Of a DNA stretch of 64,000 nucleotides, positions 1-10,900 are shown one piece after another. Numbering within the stretch: the first letter of the stretch is position 1; each line of letters starts with the position of its first letter. The notes below the pieces were generated by a model, which was not told the DNA's origin, made no database searches, and saw only the letters and a list, made by a program, of their open reading frames with translations. The stretch covers positions 1-64,000 of the forward strand of contig NZ_SMKQ01000007.1 of the NCBI RefSeq assembly GCF_004348995.1. The letters run 5' to 3'. The stretch is from Nonomuraea terrae (lineage in GTDB: Bacteria > Actinomycetota > Actinomycetes > Streptosporangiales > Streptosporangiaceae). The position numbers and the translations under genes are program-made.

Positions 1-2
1 CC

Positions 3-224
3 GCCACCCCAGGAACACCGATCCCCGAGATCGCCGGACCCCGTAAGGAGATCATGGCCGAGGCGGGCCGGCTCCTCGGTGCCCGCCGAGGCATCAAGGT
101 CGTCGGCGTCGACGGGGCCGGCATCCCCGACGCCGAGATCGCCGCCAACGGCGGGTTCCTGCCCAGCCCCCATGCCAGGCTCGCCGGACCCACTTTCCAG
201 GAGTGGCTCGAGACCCAGCCCTGA
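3..224 (+). CDS. NmrA-like / NAD(P)-binding oxidoreductase, 3' end only
   Basis: Only the last 73 codons are inside the window; the gene enters from the left edge and stops with TGA at 222-224. The readable part contains EIAGPRKEIMAEAGRLLGAR and ends in GPTFQEWLETQP. This resembles the C-terminus of actinobacterial NmrA/SDR-like proteins, where an 'EIAGP' segment precedes the last helices and a final 'TFEEWL' motif. The Rossmann nucleotide-binding half is outside the window, so the substrate cannot be judged. A strong hairpin follows 9 bp after the stop, so this is probably the last gene of its transcript. Confidence 0.6.
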   Translation, partial: ATPGTPIPEIAGPRKEIMAEAGRLLGARRGIKVVGVDGAGIPDAEIAANGGFLPSPHARLAGPTFQEWLETQP

Positions 225-233
225 GCTGACCTT

Positions 234-280
234 GCCCTTGTTCTCGGAACTCCACCACCCGGGGCCCGGAGAACAAGGGC
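234..280 (+). terminator. Hairpin terminator after the NmrA-like gene
   Basis: A perfect 12-bp inverted repeat, GCCCTTGTTCTC (234-245) and GAGAACAAGGGC (269-280), encloses a 23-nt loop. It lies just after the TGA at 224 and before the next remnant. A short C-run follows but there is no T-run. Confidence 0.55.
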
Positions 281-354
281 TCCCCCCCGAACCTCACTCT
301 CGGGGACTCAGCGGCTGCCTTTCCGGACGACATCTTCGGAAGGGGGGCTCGCTC

Positions 355-540
355 ATGCCCGTCACCACGATCGACACGACGACCGCACGCGTTCTCGTCG
401 ATCCGCAGAACCTCGTCGTCGGCCTCCCCATCACCCCCACCGGCTCGGAGGCGGTGGGGGGTGCGGTCGAACTGGCTGACGCCTTCCACCACCACGGTGC
501 TCCGGTCGTCCTGGCCCGCCTCACGGCCAGGGCGGACGGA
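355..540 (+). pseudogene. Isochorismatase-like cysteine hydrolase, 5' remnant
   Basis: An ATG at 355, preceded by a purine-rich AGGGGGG, opens a frame whose first ~60 residues resemble the N-terminus of isochorismatase-family hydrolases. The aspartate-containing strand TTARVLVDPQNLVVGLP, where the family has 'VxDxQN', is followed by a helix ending AHHHGAPVVLARLT-like. The similarity stops at about base 530 and the frame then runs into P450 sequence in another phase, ending at 582. The catalytic lysine and cysteine regions are missing. I infer that a deletion fused this gene start to the inside of a P450 gene, so it should not give a working enzyme. Confidence 0.55.
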
Positions 541-548
541 TCAGATGC

Positions 549-1312
549 CGCGCCCGCGAGCGGCTCGTGCCCGCGTACGTGATCTGCCGCTATGAGGACG
601 TCCGCCAGGTGCTGGCGGATCCGGCCCGGTTCAGCAGCGCCCTGACACCGTTCGCGGGATCCGGGCAGATGAACGCCGACGAGCTGGCCACGATGCGGGC
701 CGGGCAGCTGATCGGGTTCGATCCGCCCGAGCACACGCGGTTGCGCCGGATGCTCACCCCCGAGTTCACGGTACGGCGGATGCGCAGGCTGGAGCCGCGG
801 ATCAACGAGATCGTCCAGACGGCTTCGGATGATCTGGAGAGGGCCGGCAAGCCGGCCGATCTGGTGGCGCACTTCGCGCTGCCGGTGCCGTCGCTGATGA
901 TCCGCGAGGATCCGGCGCGGGTCGAGCCCGCCGTGGAAGAGCTGTTGCGCTGGCTGTCCGTCGTGCAGTCGCTGCCGCCGCGCACGACCACGACGGATGT
1001 GGAGATCGCCGGGCACGCCATCCCCGCGGGATCGCTCGTGATCCGCTCGTTTCCCGCGCCAACCGCGACCCCGGCTTCGTCGACGATCCCGAGACACTCG
1101 ACGTCACCCGGGGAGCCGCCGGTCACGTCGCCTTCGGCCATGGTGTGCACCACTGCCTCGGGGCGCCGCTGGCGCGGATGGAGATGCGCATCGCCTTCCC
1201 CGCACTGCTGCGGCGCTTCCCCGGCGTCGCCCTGGCCGATCCGTACGAGCAGGTGGACTTCCGAGTCTTCAGCCTCGTGTACTGCGTACACACGCTGCGG
1301 GTGACCTGGTGA
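549..1312 (+). pseudogene. Cytochrome P450, doubly deleted and frameshifted
   Basis: Translation gives clear P450 blocks: PAYVICRYEDVRQVLADPAR (B region), GFDPPEHTRLRRMLTPEFT (C helix), then EPAVEELLRW (K-helix ExxR). After a frame change near 1050-1060 comes HVAFGHGVHHCLGAPLARME, with the heme cysteine in another frame, ending TLRVTW at 1312. The first ~50 residues are missing. About 130 residues containing the I helix are lost between LPVPSLMIRE and DPARVEP. A short 'IRE' homology at the join suggests recombination between repeats. Three independent lesions make this a firm pseudogene. A strong hairpin closes the unit. Confidence 0.8.
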
Positions 1313-1345
1313 GAACCGAGCCCGACAGCCGTCGGGCTCGGTTCT
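1312..1345. terminator. Perfect 15-bp hairpin terminator
   Basis: AGAACCGAGCCCGAC (1312-1326) and GTCGGGCTCGGTTCT (1331-1345) are perfect complements around a 4-nt loop. The hairpin starts on the last base of the P450 stop codon. It can serve the P450 remnant on + and, at a distance, the minus-strand flavoprotein gene that ends at 1625. Confidence 0.8.
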
Positions 1346-1624
1346 GGAGGCTCCACCGCGCGTCGCCTCGGCGCACCGCGCTTTCGATACGCCGATGTGA
1401 CGTCGATCTACGAGACGTGCTCGTCCCAGTTCGGCTCATCCGGATTGCTGGCCGCCGGCAGGCCCAAGGTTGGACCGGCCGAAGGAGGCACCCGCTAACG
1501 GGACTTTTCGTTCGGATGCTCGTCATGCCCCAGCACCACGGCAGATGCCGCCTCCAGCCTTCCGGTGGTCAGTCGCTACTGGCCGTTCCGGTCCTTTCGG
1601 GCCATTTCGGTTGCTCAGGCGAAA
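1346..1624. other. Intergenic, nothing recognised
   Basis: This 279-bp stretch lies between the P450 remnant and the flavoprotein gene. The open frames in it do not resemble known proteins and lack ribosome binding sites. Confidence 0.5.
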
Positions 1625-3332
<1,708 letters not shown>

Positions 3333-3337
3333 GTGCA

Positions 3338-3969
3338 TCAGCCCGTCCAATCCTTTTCCAGCCACGTGATCACGACTCCGAACGGGCCCGTGCGGTCGCG
3401 GAGCGAATCCGGCGTGACGGCCCGGCCGCCCCCAAGGCGGACCGGGATCTCCGTAGGCGCCGCCCTGATGAGGTTCACTTGTGGCCGCTACGCGAACTGG
3501 TCGTAGGCGAGCTTGACGACCAGCGCGATGACGAATCACCAGTCCCAGGCCGAATGGCGTGAACGGCCCCAGGCTAGAAATCTACAATGTAAAGGGCAGC
3601 ATCTTGGATAAGCCACACTAGGTCACACTCACAACACATACGAACGGGCTTCGCCCGTACGCCTCCGACAACCCAGAGCCCCACACGCCGTGCCTGGCGG
3701 GCTCGGCGCCGTGCGGGAAACGGTGGGCGTCGTCCACGAGGGCTGTATCCCGGGCCCGTGACGGCGCAGAGGTCGGGTAGCCGCGCGCGGGGAGTGGCCA
3801 TGACGCTCTCCCAGGTGTTCCAGCGCCGGCGATGAAGGCCTTTCCTGTATGGCTTTGTACGCACTCGCCGTGGTGTGTGGATTTCGACGTATAACGAGGT
3901 GGCGGCTCCGCTCTAACGTCTGGAACGTCCGAACGAGACGACTCCGCAGCGTTGAGAATGGGAGCTTCG
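3338..3969. other. Intergenic region with a short coding-like remnant
   Basis: There is no complete gene here. On the minus strand 3478-3338 reads as a 46-codon frame starting GTG and ending VVITWLEKDWTG, with actinomycete-like codon use but no ribosome binding site. Just upstream of it is a stop-bounded segment, VIALVVKLAYDQFA. These may be the tail of a decayed gene. The segment 3580-3660 is AT-richer and holds no recognisable element. The last ~100 bp should contain the promoter of the CHRD gene. Confidence 0.35.
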
Positions 3970-4548
3970 ATGAACACCATGCAGAAGATCGGCGACAAGG
4001 GCATTTCGTGGCAGCGCGTGGCCGGCCGCGCGGTGATGGGCGTGGCGACCGCGGCTTTGGCCATCGGCGCGATGTCGGTGCCGGCCGGAGCCTCGGCCAT
4101 CTCCGCCTCCACTGTTTCGACCCTTTCCACTGGTTCCACGGCCTCGGCGAGTCAGGCGAGAAGCTACTACTTCGCCTCCGTGCTCCTGGGCAGGAACGAG
4201 GTCCGCGAGAAGGGCAAGAAGGTGAACGACCGGAACGGGCTGGCTGTCGCCAAGTTCCGTATCCAGGGCAACCGCCTGTACTTCCTCGTGCAGTGGAAGA
4301 ACGTCGCCAGGCCCACCGCGTTCCACATTCACCGCGGCAAGGCGGGCGTGAACGGCCCCGTCGTGATCGACCTGCTGGCCAACGGCAAGACCCGCGGTAA
4401 CACGAGCGTCGGCTCCGTCGTCGTCAAGGATGGCGGCGTGCTCAACGGGATCAAGGCCAATCCGAAGAACTGGTACGCCAACCTGCACACCAAGCAGTTC
4501 GCCGACGGCGCGGTTCGCGGGCAGCTCGTCAAGGGCGGCCGCTGGTAG
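3970..4548 (+). CDS. Secreted CHRD-domain protein
   Basis: The 192-residue product has a long signal peptide: basic n-region, then VMGVATAALAIGAMSVPAGASA, cleaved after about residue 40. A single CHRD-like domain follows, with YYFASVLLGRNEV at its start and TAFHIHRGKAGVNGPVVIDL and GAVRGQLV near its end. CHRD domains, named from chordin, are common in exported bacterial proteins of unknown role. The ATG at 3970 is preferred because GGGAG lies 6 nt upstream; an in-frame ATG 18 nt earlier has no such site. The gene stands alone between an intergenic region and a small membrane gene. Confidence 0.8.
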   Translation: MNTMQKIGDKGISWQRVAGRAVMGVATAALAIGAMSVPAGASAISASTVSTLSTGSTASASQARSYYFASVLLGRNEVREKGKKVNDRNGLAVAKFRIQGNRLYFLVQWKNVARPTAFHIHRGKAGVNGPVVIDLLANGKTRGNTSVGSVVVKDGGVLNGIKANPKNWYANLHTKQFADGAVRGQLVKGGRW

Positions 4549-4633
4549 GGACCGCGAGTTCGGGCGCGTCCATGAGGTCAGGGGTGCTCGCCGGGATGCC
4601 GTACGGCATGGGTCCAGGTCCTACGATTCCGTC

Positions 4634-4852
4634 ATGAAAAGCGAAATATTAACGATCGTCGGATATGTGATCGGCATGATGGTCACTCCGGTCGTCGGCG
4701 GCTGGGCGAGCACGTGGTTCGGCGGGAGTGCGGTCTTCGTCATGGTGGACTTGTTGTTCGGGCTGGCTCTCCTCGTCGCCCTCGTACGGTTGCCCTTCCG
4801 CTTCTTGGCGGCACGGAGGGCCAAGGCGTCCGCCGCGACGCCGGTGTCCTGA
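4634..4852 (+). CDS. Small membrane protein, unknown function
   Basis: This 72-residue protein has two predicted membrane helices, roughly residues 5-24 (LTIVGYVIGMMVTPVVGGWA) and 30-50 (SAVFVMVDLLFGLALLVALV), and a basic C-terminus RLPFRFLAARRAKAS. I do not recognise the family. The start codon region (ATGAAAAGCGAAATATTAAC) is AT-rich, as is common at translated starts. The ribosome binding site is weak. It ends 4 bp before the convergent LAL gene on the other strand. Confidence 0.55.
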   Translation: MKSEILTIVGYVIGMMVTPVVGGWASTWFGGSAVFVMVDLLFGLALLVALVRLPFRFLAARRAKASAATPVS

Positions 4853-4856
4853 CGCG

Positions 4857-7754
4857 CTAGTCGTCGGGGAGGCCGCGTAGTTCCTTGCGGGACGGCACGC
4901 CGAGTTTGCGCAGCGCGTTCGCGACGTGGCTTTCCACCGTCCGTCGCGACAGGTACAGGACGTCCGCGATCTCCTGGTTCGTCTTGCCGGTTGCCGCGAG
5001 CCGGGCCACCTCGCGCTCCCGTACGGACAACGTCTGCCCGTGGGACGGCCGACCACCCCGCCACGGGTACGGGATCGGCACCCCGTTGCGGCGCATGATC
5101 CGGCAGATGCGGGCGATGTCACGATCGGCTCCCAGCTCGCCGTACGCCCGTAGCGAGCCCTCCAACAGCGGTCCGCCGCCGGGTGCGCCGCTCTCGCAAC
5201 GCCGGCGGCCCAGGCGTTCGCCGGCGAGCGCCTCCTGGTAGCGCAGCCCGGCTTCCCGCAAGGTCGTACGGGCTTCGTCCAGGAGTGCGTCGGCGCGAGC
5301 GGCGTCCGGAGGGCCTGCCAGGACGGCGAGGGCGGTCAGCAGTGCCGCGCGTGCGAGCGGCGCGTCGGCCCCGTCGATCCCGGCGCGCAACTCCTCGGCT
5401 GCCGCCTTGGCCACCGCCTTGGCCACCGCCTCGGCGTCTGCCTGGTTCGGCCCGCCGCGCGCGTGGAGGGCTTCCACCAGGCACAGTACGCTCTCGGCGC
5501 CCCACACCCAGGTGCCCTTGGCGCGGACGAGGGCGAGCGCGGCGGAGGCGTGCGCGACCGCAGCCTCGGTGTCGTCCAGGGTGAGCGCCAGCCGTGACAG
5601 CGCCGTACGGGCGGCGACCAGTGGCCAGACCGCTCCCACCTGTCCGGCGACCTCGACCACCTCGTCCAGGCACGCCTGGGCTTCCTCGGCCGGGCCGGTC
5701 GCGGTCAGCAGCGCGCCGCGCAGCAGCCGTGAGTCCAGCGACGCGGCGGGGAACGCGGACGTGGCCCGGACGAGGCGGGCGGCGCGGCGGTGGAGGCCGT
5801 CCCAGCGTCCGGCGGCGTGCTCGACGGCGGTGCTGACCAGCTCGGCGACCTGCGCGACCCGCAGGTACTCGGCCTGGTCCGCGACCTGGCGGCCTTCGGC
5901 GAGCAGCGCCTCGGCGCGGTCGAGCCGGCCGATGTGCAGGGCGGCTTGGGCCCAGTTGAGGCAGGCGCGGGCGTGCTCCCTGGGGTTGGCCCGTAACCGG
6001 TTGTCGCGCAGCAGTTCGTCGATCAGTCGCCAGCTGTCCGGGTCGCCCTGCTCGACCAGGAGCGACGCACGGGCGATCCGTACGGAGATGAAGGCGTCGC
6101 CGTCGCCGCTGCGGCGGGCGGCCTCCTCCGCCTGGTCGCAGCGGGCGGTGTGCTCGCTGACGTGCCGGTCCGCGACCGTTTCCGGCGCGGCCAGCACGGC
6201 GAGCGCGCGCGACAGCAGTTCGGGCCGGGTCGCGAGGTCGTCGATGGCGTTCTCGATCTGCAGGTAGCCCGCCCGGGCCTCGCCGTGCTGGCGCAGCAGG
6301 CGGCCGAGTGCGAAGCGCAGCTCCCCGCGTACGGGGGCGGGCAGGGGTTCGGTGGCGAGCAGGCACTGCAGGATGGGGACGGCCTCCTCGTGGGCCAGCC
6401 CGTCCACTGCCGTACGGCCGAGTTTGACGGCGAGCCGGACGCGGACGTCGCTCGCCAGTTCCCGGACGTTCAGCGCTTGGAGGAGGAAGCGGGCGGCTGT
6501 GGCGTCGTTGCCGTGGGAGAGCGCGGTGTCGGCGGCGGCCTCGGCGTTGGTGACGAAGTCGGCCGTGCGTCCGGCGTGCCGGAAGTGGTGGGCCAGCCGG
6601 GCCACGGGGCGGGGGCCTGGGCCGGACTCGAGGGACCGCGCGGTGCGTAGGTGCAGCCAGCGGCGGCCGGGCATGGGGACGGACTCGTACACGATCTGCC
6701 TGGCGAGTGCGTGCCGGAACCGGCAGTGGCCGTCTTCCTCGTGCAGCAGCCCGACCGCCTGGGCCTTGGCGAGGGCTCGCGCGACCTCGGGCGGGCTGTG
6801 TTGGCTGACCTCCGCCAGGATGCGGTCGTCCGGTGTCATGCCGATGACGGCGGCGGCCGTGAGGATGTCGCGGGCCGGGTCGTCGAGGGACGACAGGCGC
6901 TGCAGGACGACGTCGCGCAGCACGGTCGGCACGGCGAGGTCGGCGAGCGCGCCGGGGTGAGCCGGGATCTCGCTCGCGGGCAGGCGTTCGAGCAGTGTGC
7001 GCAGCACCTCCTCCACGACGAACGGGATGCCGCCGGTCTTCTCGTAGAGCGGTTCGGCGAACGTGCGGGGGAGGTCGGTCTTGAGGATGGCGCGCGCGAG
7101 CTGCTGAACCTCGGGGAGCTTCAGGGGCGCGAGGCTGATGGTGCGCGCGGGTCCGGACGGGGCCCGGGCGAACGCCTCGCGGATCGGCAGCACGCCGGAC
7201 TCGGTGCGGGCGGTGAGGATCACCGTCAGGTCGCGGGGCATGTGCGCGGCGAGGAAGGCGAGGAAGTCATGGGTGCTGCCGTCGGCCCAGTGCACGTCCT
7301 CCAGGACGAGCACCAGCGGGGCGAGGTGGTCGAGCAGCGCGACGGCGGCGCGGAACACCCGGTGTCGCTCGGCTCGTTGGTCGGGCAGCGGGGGAAGGGG
7401 TGGGGGCAGGTGCGCGGCGATCTCGGGCAGCAGCGGCGCGAGCGCTCCCATGACGGGGTTCGGCGGCTTGGAGTGTGCCAGTTCGGCTTCGGCGAGGCGG
7501 AACGCGTCGAGCAGCGGTGACAGCGGCAGCGGTTCCTGGAGTTGCTCGCACTGGCCCACGATTCGTCGCGTCCGGGTCAGGTCGGGCGTCGCGAGCAGTT
7601 CGGCGACCAGGCGGCTTTTGCCAATGCCCGCTTCGCCCTCGACCAGGGCGAGGGAGGGACGGGAGCCGGCGGTCGCGCGCAGGAGGGACAGCTCCGCGCG
7701 CCGGCCGACGAGGGCGTCGGAGAGTGAGCCCGTGGGGGCGGGGCCCGGGGGCAT
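4857..7754 (-). CDS. LAL-type LuxR family transcriptional regulator
   Basis: This 965-residue protein fits the large ATP-binding LuxR (LAL) class. An AAA/AAA16-type ATPase domain is at the N-terminus, with Walker [12 protein letters not shown] near residue 45 and Walker B-like [12 protein letters not shown] near 150. A long alpha-helical TPR-like middle follows. The C-terminus is a LuxR helix-turn-helix, [20 protein letters not shown] then [19 protein letters not shown]. Such proteins bind DNA with the C-terminal domain and respond to an unknown ligand. It is divergent from the secreted subtilase, with a 178-bp shared upstream region carrying a perfect palindrome, so it may control that gene or itself. 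Confidence 0.9.
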   Translation of the reverse strand: MPPGPAPTGSLSDALVGRRAELSLLRATAGSRPSLALVEGEAGIGKSRLVAELLATPDLTRTRRIVGQCEQLQEPLPLSPLLDAFRLAEAELAHSKPPNPVMGALAPLLPEIAAHLPPPLPPLPDQRAERHRVFRAAVALLDHLAPLVLVLEDVHWADGSTHDFLAFLAAHMPRDLTVILTARTESGVLPIREAFARAPSGPARTISLAPLKLPEVQQLARAILKTDLPRTFAEPLYEKTGGIPFVVEEVLRTLLERLPASEIPAHPGALADLAVPTVLRDVVLQRLSSLDDPARDILTAAAVIGMTPDDRILAEVSQHSPPEVARALAKAQAVGLLHEEDGHCRFRHALARQIVYESVPMPGRRWLHLRTARSLESGPGPRPVARLAHHFRHAGRTADFVTNAEAAADTALSHGNDATAARFLLQALNVRELASDVRVRLAVKLGRTAVDGLAHEEAVPILQCLLATEPLPAPVRGELRFALGRLLRQHGEARAGYLQIENAIDDLATRPELLSRALAVLAAPETVADRHVSEHTARCDQAEEAARRSGDGDAFISVRIARASLLVEQGDPDSWRLIDELLRDNRLRANPREHARACLNWAQAALHIGRLDRAEALLAEGRQVADQAEYLRVAQVAELVSTAVEHAAGRWDGLHRRAARLVRATSAFPAASLDSRLLRGALLTATGPAEEAQACLDEVVEVAGQVGAVWPLVAARTALSRLALTLDDTEAAVAHASAALALVRAKGTWVWGAESVLCLVEALHARGGPNQADAEAVAKAVAKAAAEELRAGIDGADAPLARAALLTALAVLAGPPDAARADALLDEARTTLREAGLRYQEALAGERLGRRRCESGAPGGGPLLEGSLRAYGELGADRDIARICRIMRRNGVPIPYPWRGGRPSHGQTLSVREREVARLAATGKTNQEIADVLYLSRRTVESHVANALRKLGVPSRKELRGLPDD

Positions 7755-7843
7755 GCAACCACCCCCAACCTGAGCTCTTGGTGGCGTATCAGCTCGAACA
7801 GGTTACCGGATCTTTGGCTTCCGTTAAGTACCGCCCAAAAATC

Positions 7844-7869
7844 CGTATGCGGTACGGATGCCGCATACG
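7844..7869. promoter_or_regulatory. Perfect palindrome between LAL regulator and subtilase
   Basis: CGTATGCGG (7844-7852) and CCGCATACG (7861-7869) are perfect inverted 9-mers with an 8-nt spacer that itself repeats the TACGGATG motif. It lies 63 bp before the subtilase ATG. TAGCCT at 7882-7887 could be a -10, which would put the right arm over the -35. It is a likely operator; the binding protein is inferred, not known. Confidence 0.55.
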
Positions 7870-7932
7870 TGTAGCGCTCCCTAGCCTCAGCGATCGTCCG
7901 CGTGACGCGCGGAGACGCACAGAGGGGCGACG

Positions 7933-10900
7933 ATGCATCAGTCCACATCCCCGGCAATCCCCAAACGGCTGGCGGTGACCGCGGCCTTGACGGCGCTGGT
8001 GGCGTCAGGGCTCGCCTGGCCCGCACCGGCCGGCGCGACGGCCGGCATGACGGCCGGCGCCGAGGAGCCGAAGACCTATATCGTGCAGATGGCCCCCGAG
8101 CCTGTCGCGACCTACGAAGGCGACGTGGCCGGGCTGGCCAGGACCAAGCCCGAGCAGGGCGAGAAGATCTCGCCCCGCTCCGCGAAGGTCCGCGACTACG
8201 TCGGCCACCTCAAGGGTCGGCACGACGCCGCGCTGAAGCAGACCGGCGGCAAGAAGATCTATGACTACGTGTACTCCTTCGGCGGGTTCGCCGCCCGCAT
8301 GACCGCCGCGGAAGCGGCGGAGATGCGCGCGTTACCCGACGTGGTGGCGGTCACCGAGGACAAGAAGGTCTCGGTGGCGACCTCCTCGACACCGTCGTTC
8401 CTCGGCCTCGACGCCCGCGGCGGCCTCTGGGACCAGCTCGGCGGCCCGAGCGGCGGCCAGAAGGGCGGTGCCGGCGAGGGCCTCGTCATCGGCGTGATCG
8501 ACAGCGGCATCTGGCCGACGAGCGAGAGTTTCGCCGACCCGGCCCCGCACGGCAAGCCGTACGCGAAGCTTCGCGACTTCACCGGCACGTGCGACGAGAG
8601 CGGCCCGGACAACTCCTGGGACGCCTCCCTGTGCAACGGCAAGATCGTCGCGGCCCGGCACTTCAACGAGGCCTGGGGCGGCGACCAGGGGCTCAAGGAG
8701 TTCATGCCGTGGGAGTTCGCGTCGCCGCGTGACTACAACGGCCACGGCACCCACACCGCCTCGACCGCCGGAGGCAACCACGACGTGCGGGTGACCGGCC
8801 CCGCGGCGGGCTTCGGCGAGATCAGCGGCATCGCGCCGCGCGCCCGGATCGCCGCGTACAAGGCCCTGTGGTCGGCCGAGGACGCTTCCACGGCCAATGG
8901 CTACACCTCCGACCTGGTGGCCGCCATCGACCAGGCGGTCGCCGACGGCGTGGACGTCATCAACTACTCGGTCTCCGGGACGAGCACCGACTTCCTCGAC
9001 CCGGCCGAGATCGCCTTCCTGGCCGCCGCCGACGCGGGCGTGTTCGTCTCCGCGGCGGGCGGCAACAGCGGTCCGGCCGCGTCCACGGTGGCGCACCCGT
9101 CCCCGTGGATCACCACGGTGGCCGCGGGCACGCACAACCGCTCCACGCTGGGTTCGGTGAAGCTGGGGAACGGCGCCACGCTCAGCGGCGCCTCGCTGGC
9201 CCCCGCCGCGGCGGGCCCGGCGCCGCTCATCGACGCCTCCGCGGCGGGGCTGCCCGGCGCCGACCCGGCGAAGGCGGCGCAGTGCTGGGCCGCCCGCGAC
9301 AACGGCGGCACGGCGGTGCTCGACCCGGCCAAGGTCAACGGCAAGATCGTGGTCTGCGACCGTGGCGTGACCCCCCGGGTCAACAAGAGCGTCGCGGTGT
9401 CGGAGGCCGGCGGCGTCGGCACCGTCCTCGTCAACATCGCCGAGGAGGAGTCGCTCAACACCGACCTGACCGGCATCCCCACCGTGCACCTGGCGATGAA
9501 GGACCGGCAGGCGATCAAGGACTACGCGGCCACCAGCGGCGCCACCGCCACGATCCAGCAGGCCGTCATCACGACCACGACCCCTGCGCCGTACACCGCC
9601 GAGTTCTCCTCGCGCGGACCGATCACCGCGGCCGGCGGCGACGTCCTCAAGCCGGATGTCATCGCGCCCGGCCAGGACATTCTCGCGGCGTTCGCCCCTC
9701 CGGGCGCGAACGGGCTGGAGTTCAACGTCTCCAGCGGCACCTCGATGGCCGCTCCGCACATCGCCGGCCTCGCCGCGCTGCTGAAGGACCTGCACCCCGG
9801 CTGGTCGCCGATGGCGATCAAGTCGGCCCTCATGACCACCGGCACCGACGTCAAGGACGGCCCGGCCACCGAACCGTCGGTGATCTTCAGCCAGGGTGCC
9901 GGTCACGCCGCCCCGAACCGGGCCGCCGACCCGGGCCTGGTCTACGACAGCGGAACCGACGACTGGATCGCGTTCCTGTGCGGCACCACGAGGGGTGTGA
10001 CCCAGGAGGCCTGCGACGAGCTGAAGGGCGAGGGTCACTCGTTCGACGCGAGCGACCTGAACACCCCTTCGGTCGCCGTCGGCCGCTTGCCCGGCACGCA
10101 GATGGTGACCCGCAAGGTGACCAACGTCGGCCGTTCGACCGCCACGTACACCGCCTCGATCACCGGCCTGCCCGGGATCAAGGCCGAGGTGTCGCCGGGC
10201 AAGCTGAGGCTCAAGAAGGGCGAGACCAAGTCGTTCACCGTCACGTTCACGCGCACCAGCGCGCCGCTGAACGCGTACGCGGGCGGCTACCTCACCTGGA
10301 ACGAGCACGACAAGCACGCCGTCCGCATCCCGATGGTGGTGCGCCCGGTCCAGGAGAACTGGGCGGCCTCGTACGGCGTCACCGGCGGCTCGGACTCCGG
10401 CGAGTTCGTCGTCCTCGACCCCAAGGGGGAGCGGGTTTACGTGACCGGCGTCAGCTACGGCACCTCGCCCGGGCAGCTCAGCCCGTCCATCGCCACGATC
10501 GCCTACGACGCGGCGACCGGTGTCGAGGTGTGGCGCAAGAGCTACGTCGGCCCGGCGAAGGCGTACGACGAGCCGTCCGGCCTGCGGATCAGCCCTGACG
10601 GCAGCAGGCTTTTCGTCGTCGGCGGCAGCAGCGGCACCGATTCCGGCATCGACGCCGTGACGATCGCGTACGACAGCGCCTCCGGCGAGGAGCTGTGGAC
10701 GCGCCGGCACACCGAGCAGGGAGCCTTCTCCGACCATGCCGGCGACGCGGCCGTCTCGCCGGACGGCAGGACGGTCTACGTCACCGGCATGACCTCGCCC
10801 GGCGAGGGTGACAAGAACGACTACTTCACGGTCGCGTACGACGCCGCCACCGGCGAGCAGTCCTGGTTCGTCCGGTACGACGGCAAGGGGTCGAGCACGG

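Noticed and set aside
3574-3864. A 96-codon minus-strand frame upstream of the CHRD gene
   Set aside because: No ribosome binding site, no family motif, and codon use not typical of this genome.
5119-6366. A minus-strand 415-codon frame inside the LAL gene
   Set aside because: Arg/Pro/Ala-only composition in an alternative phase of the LAL gene.
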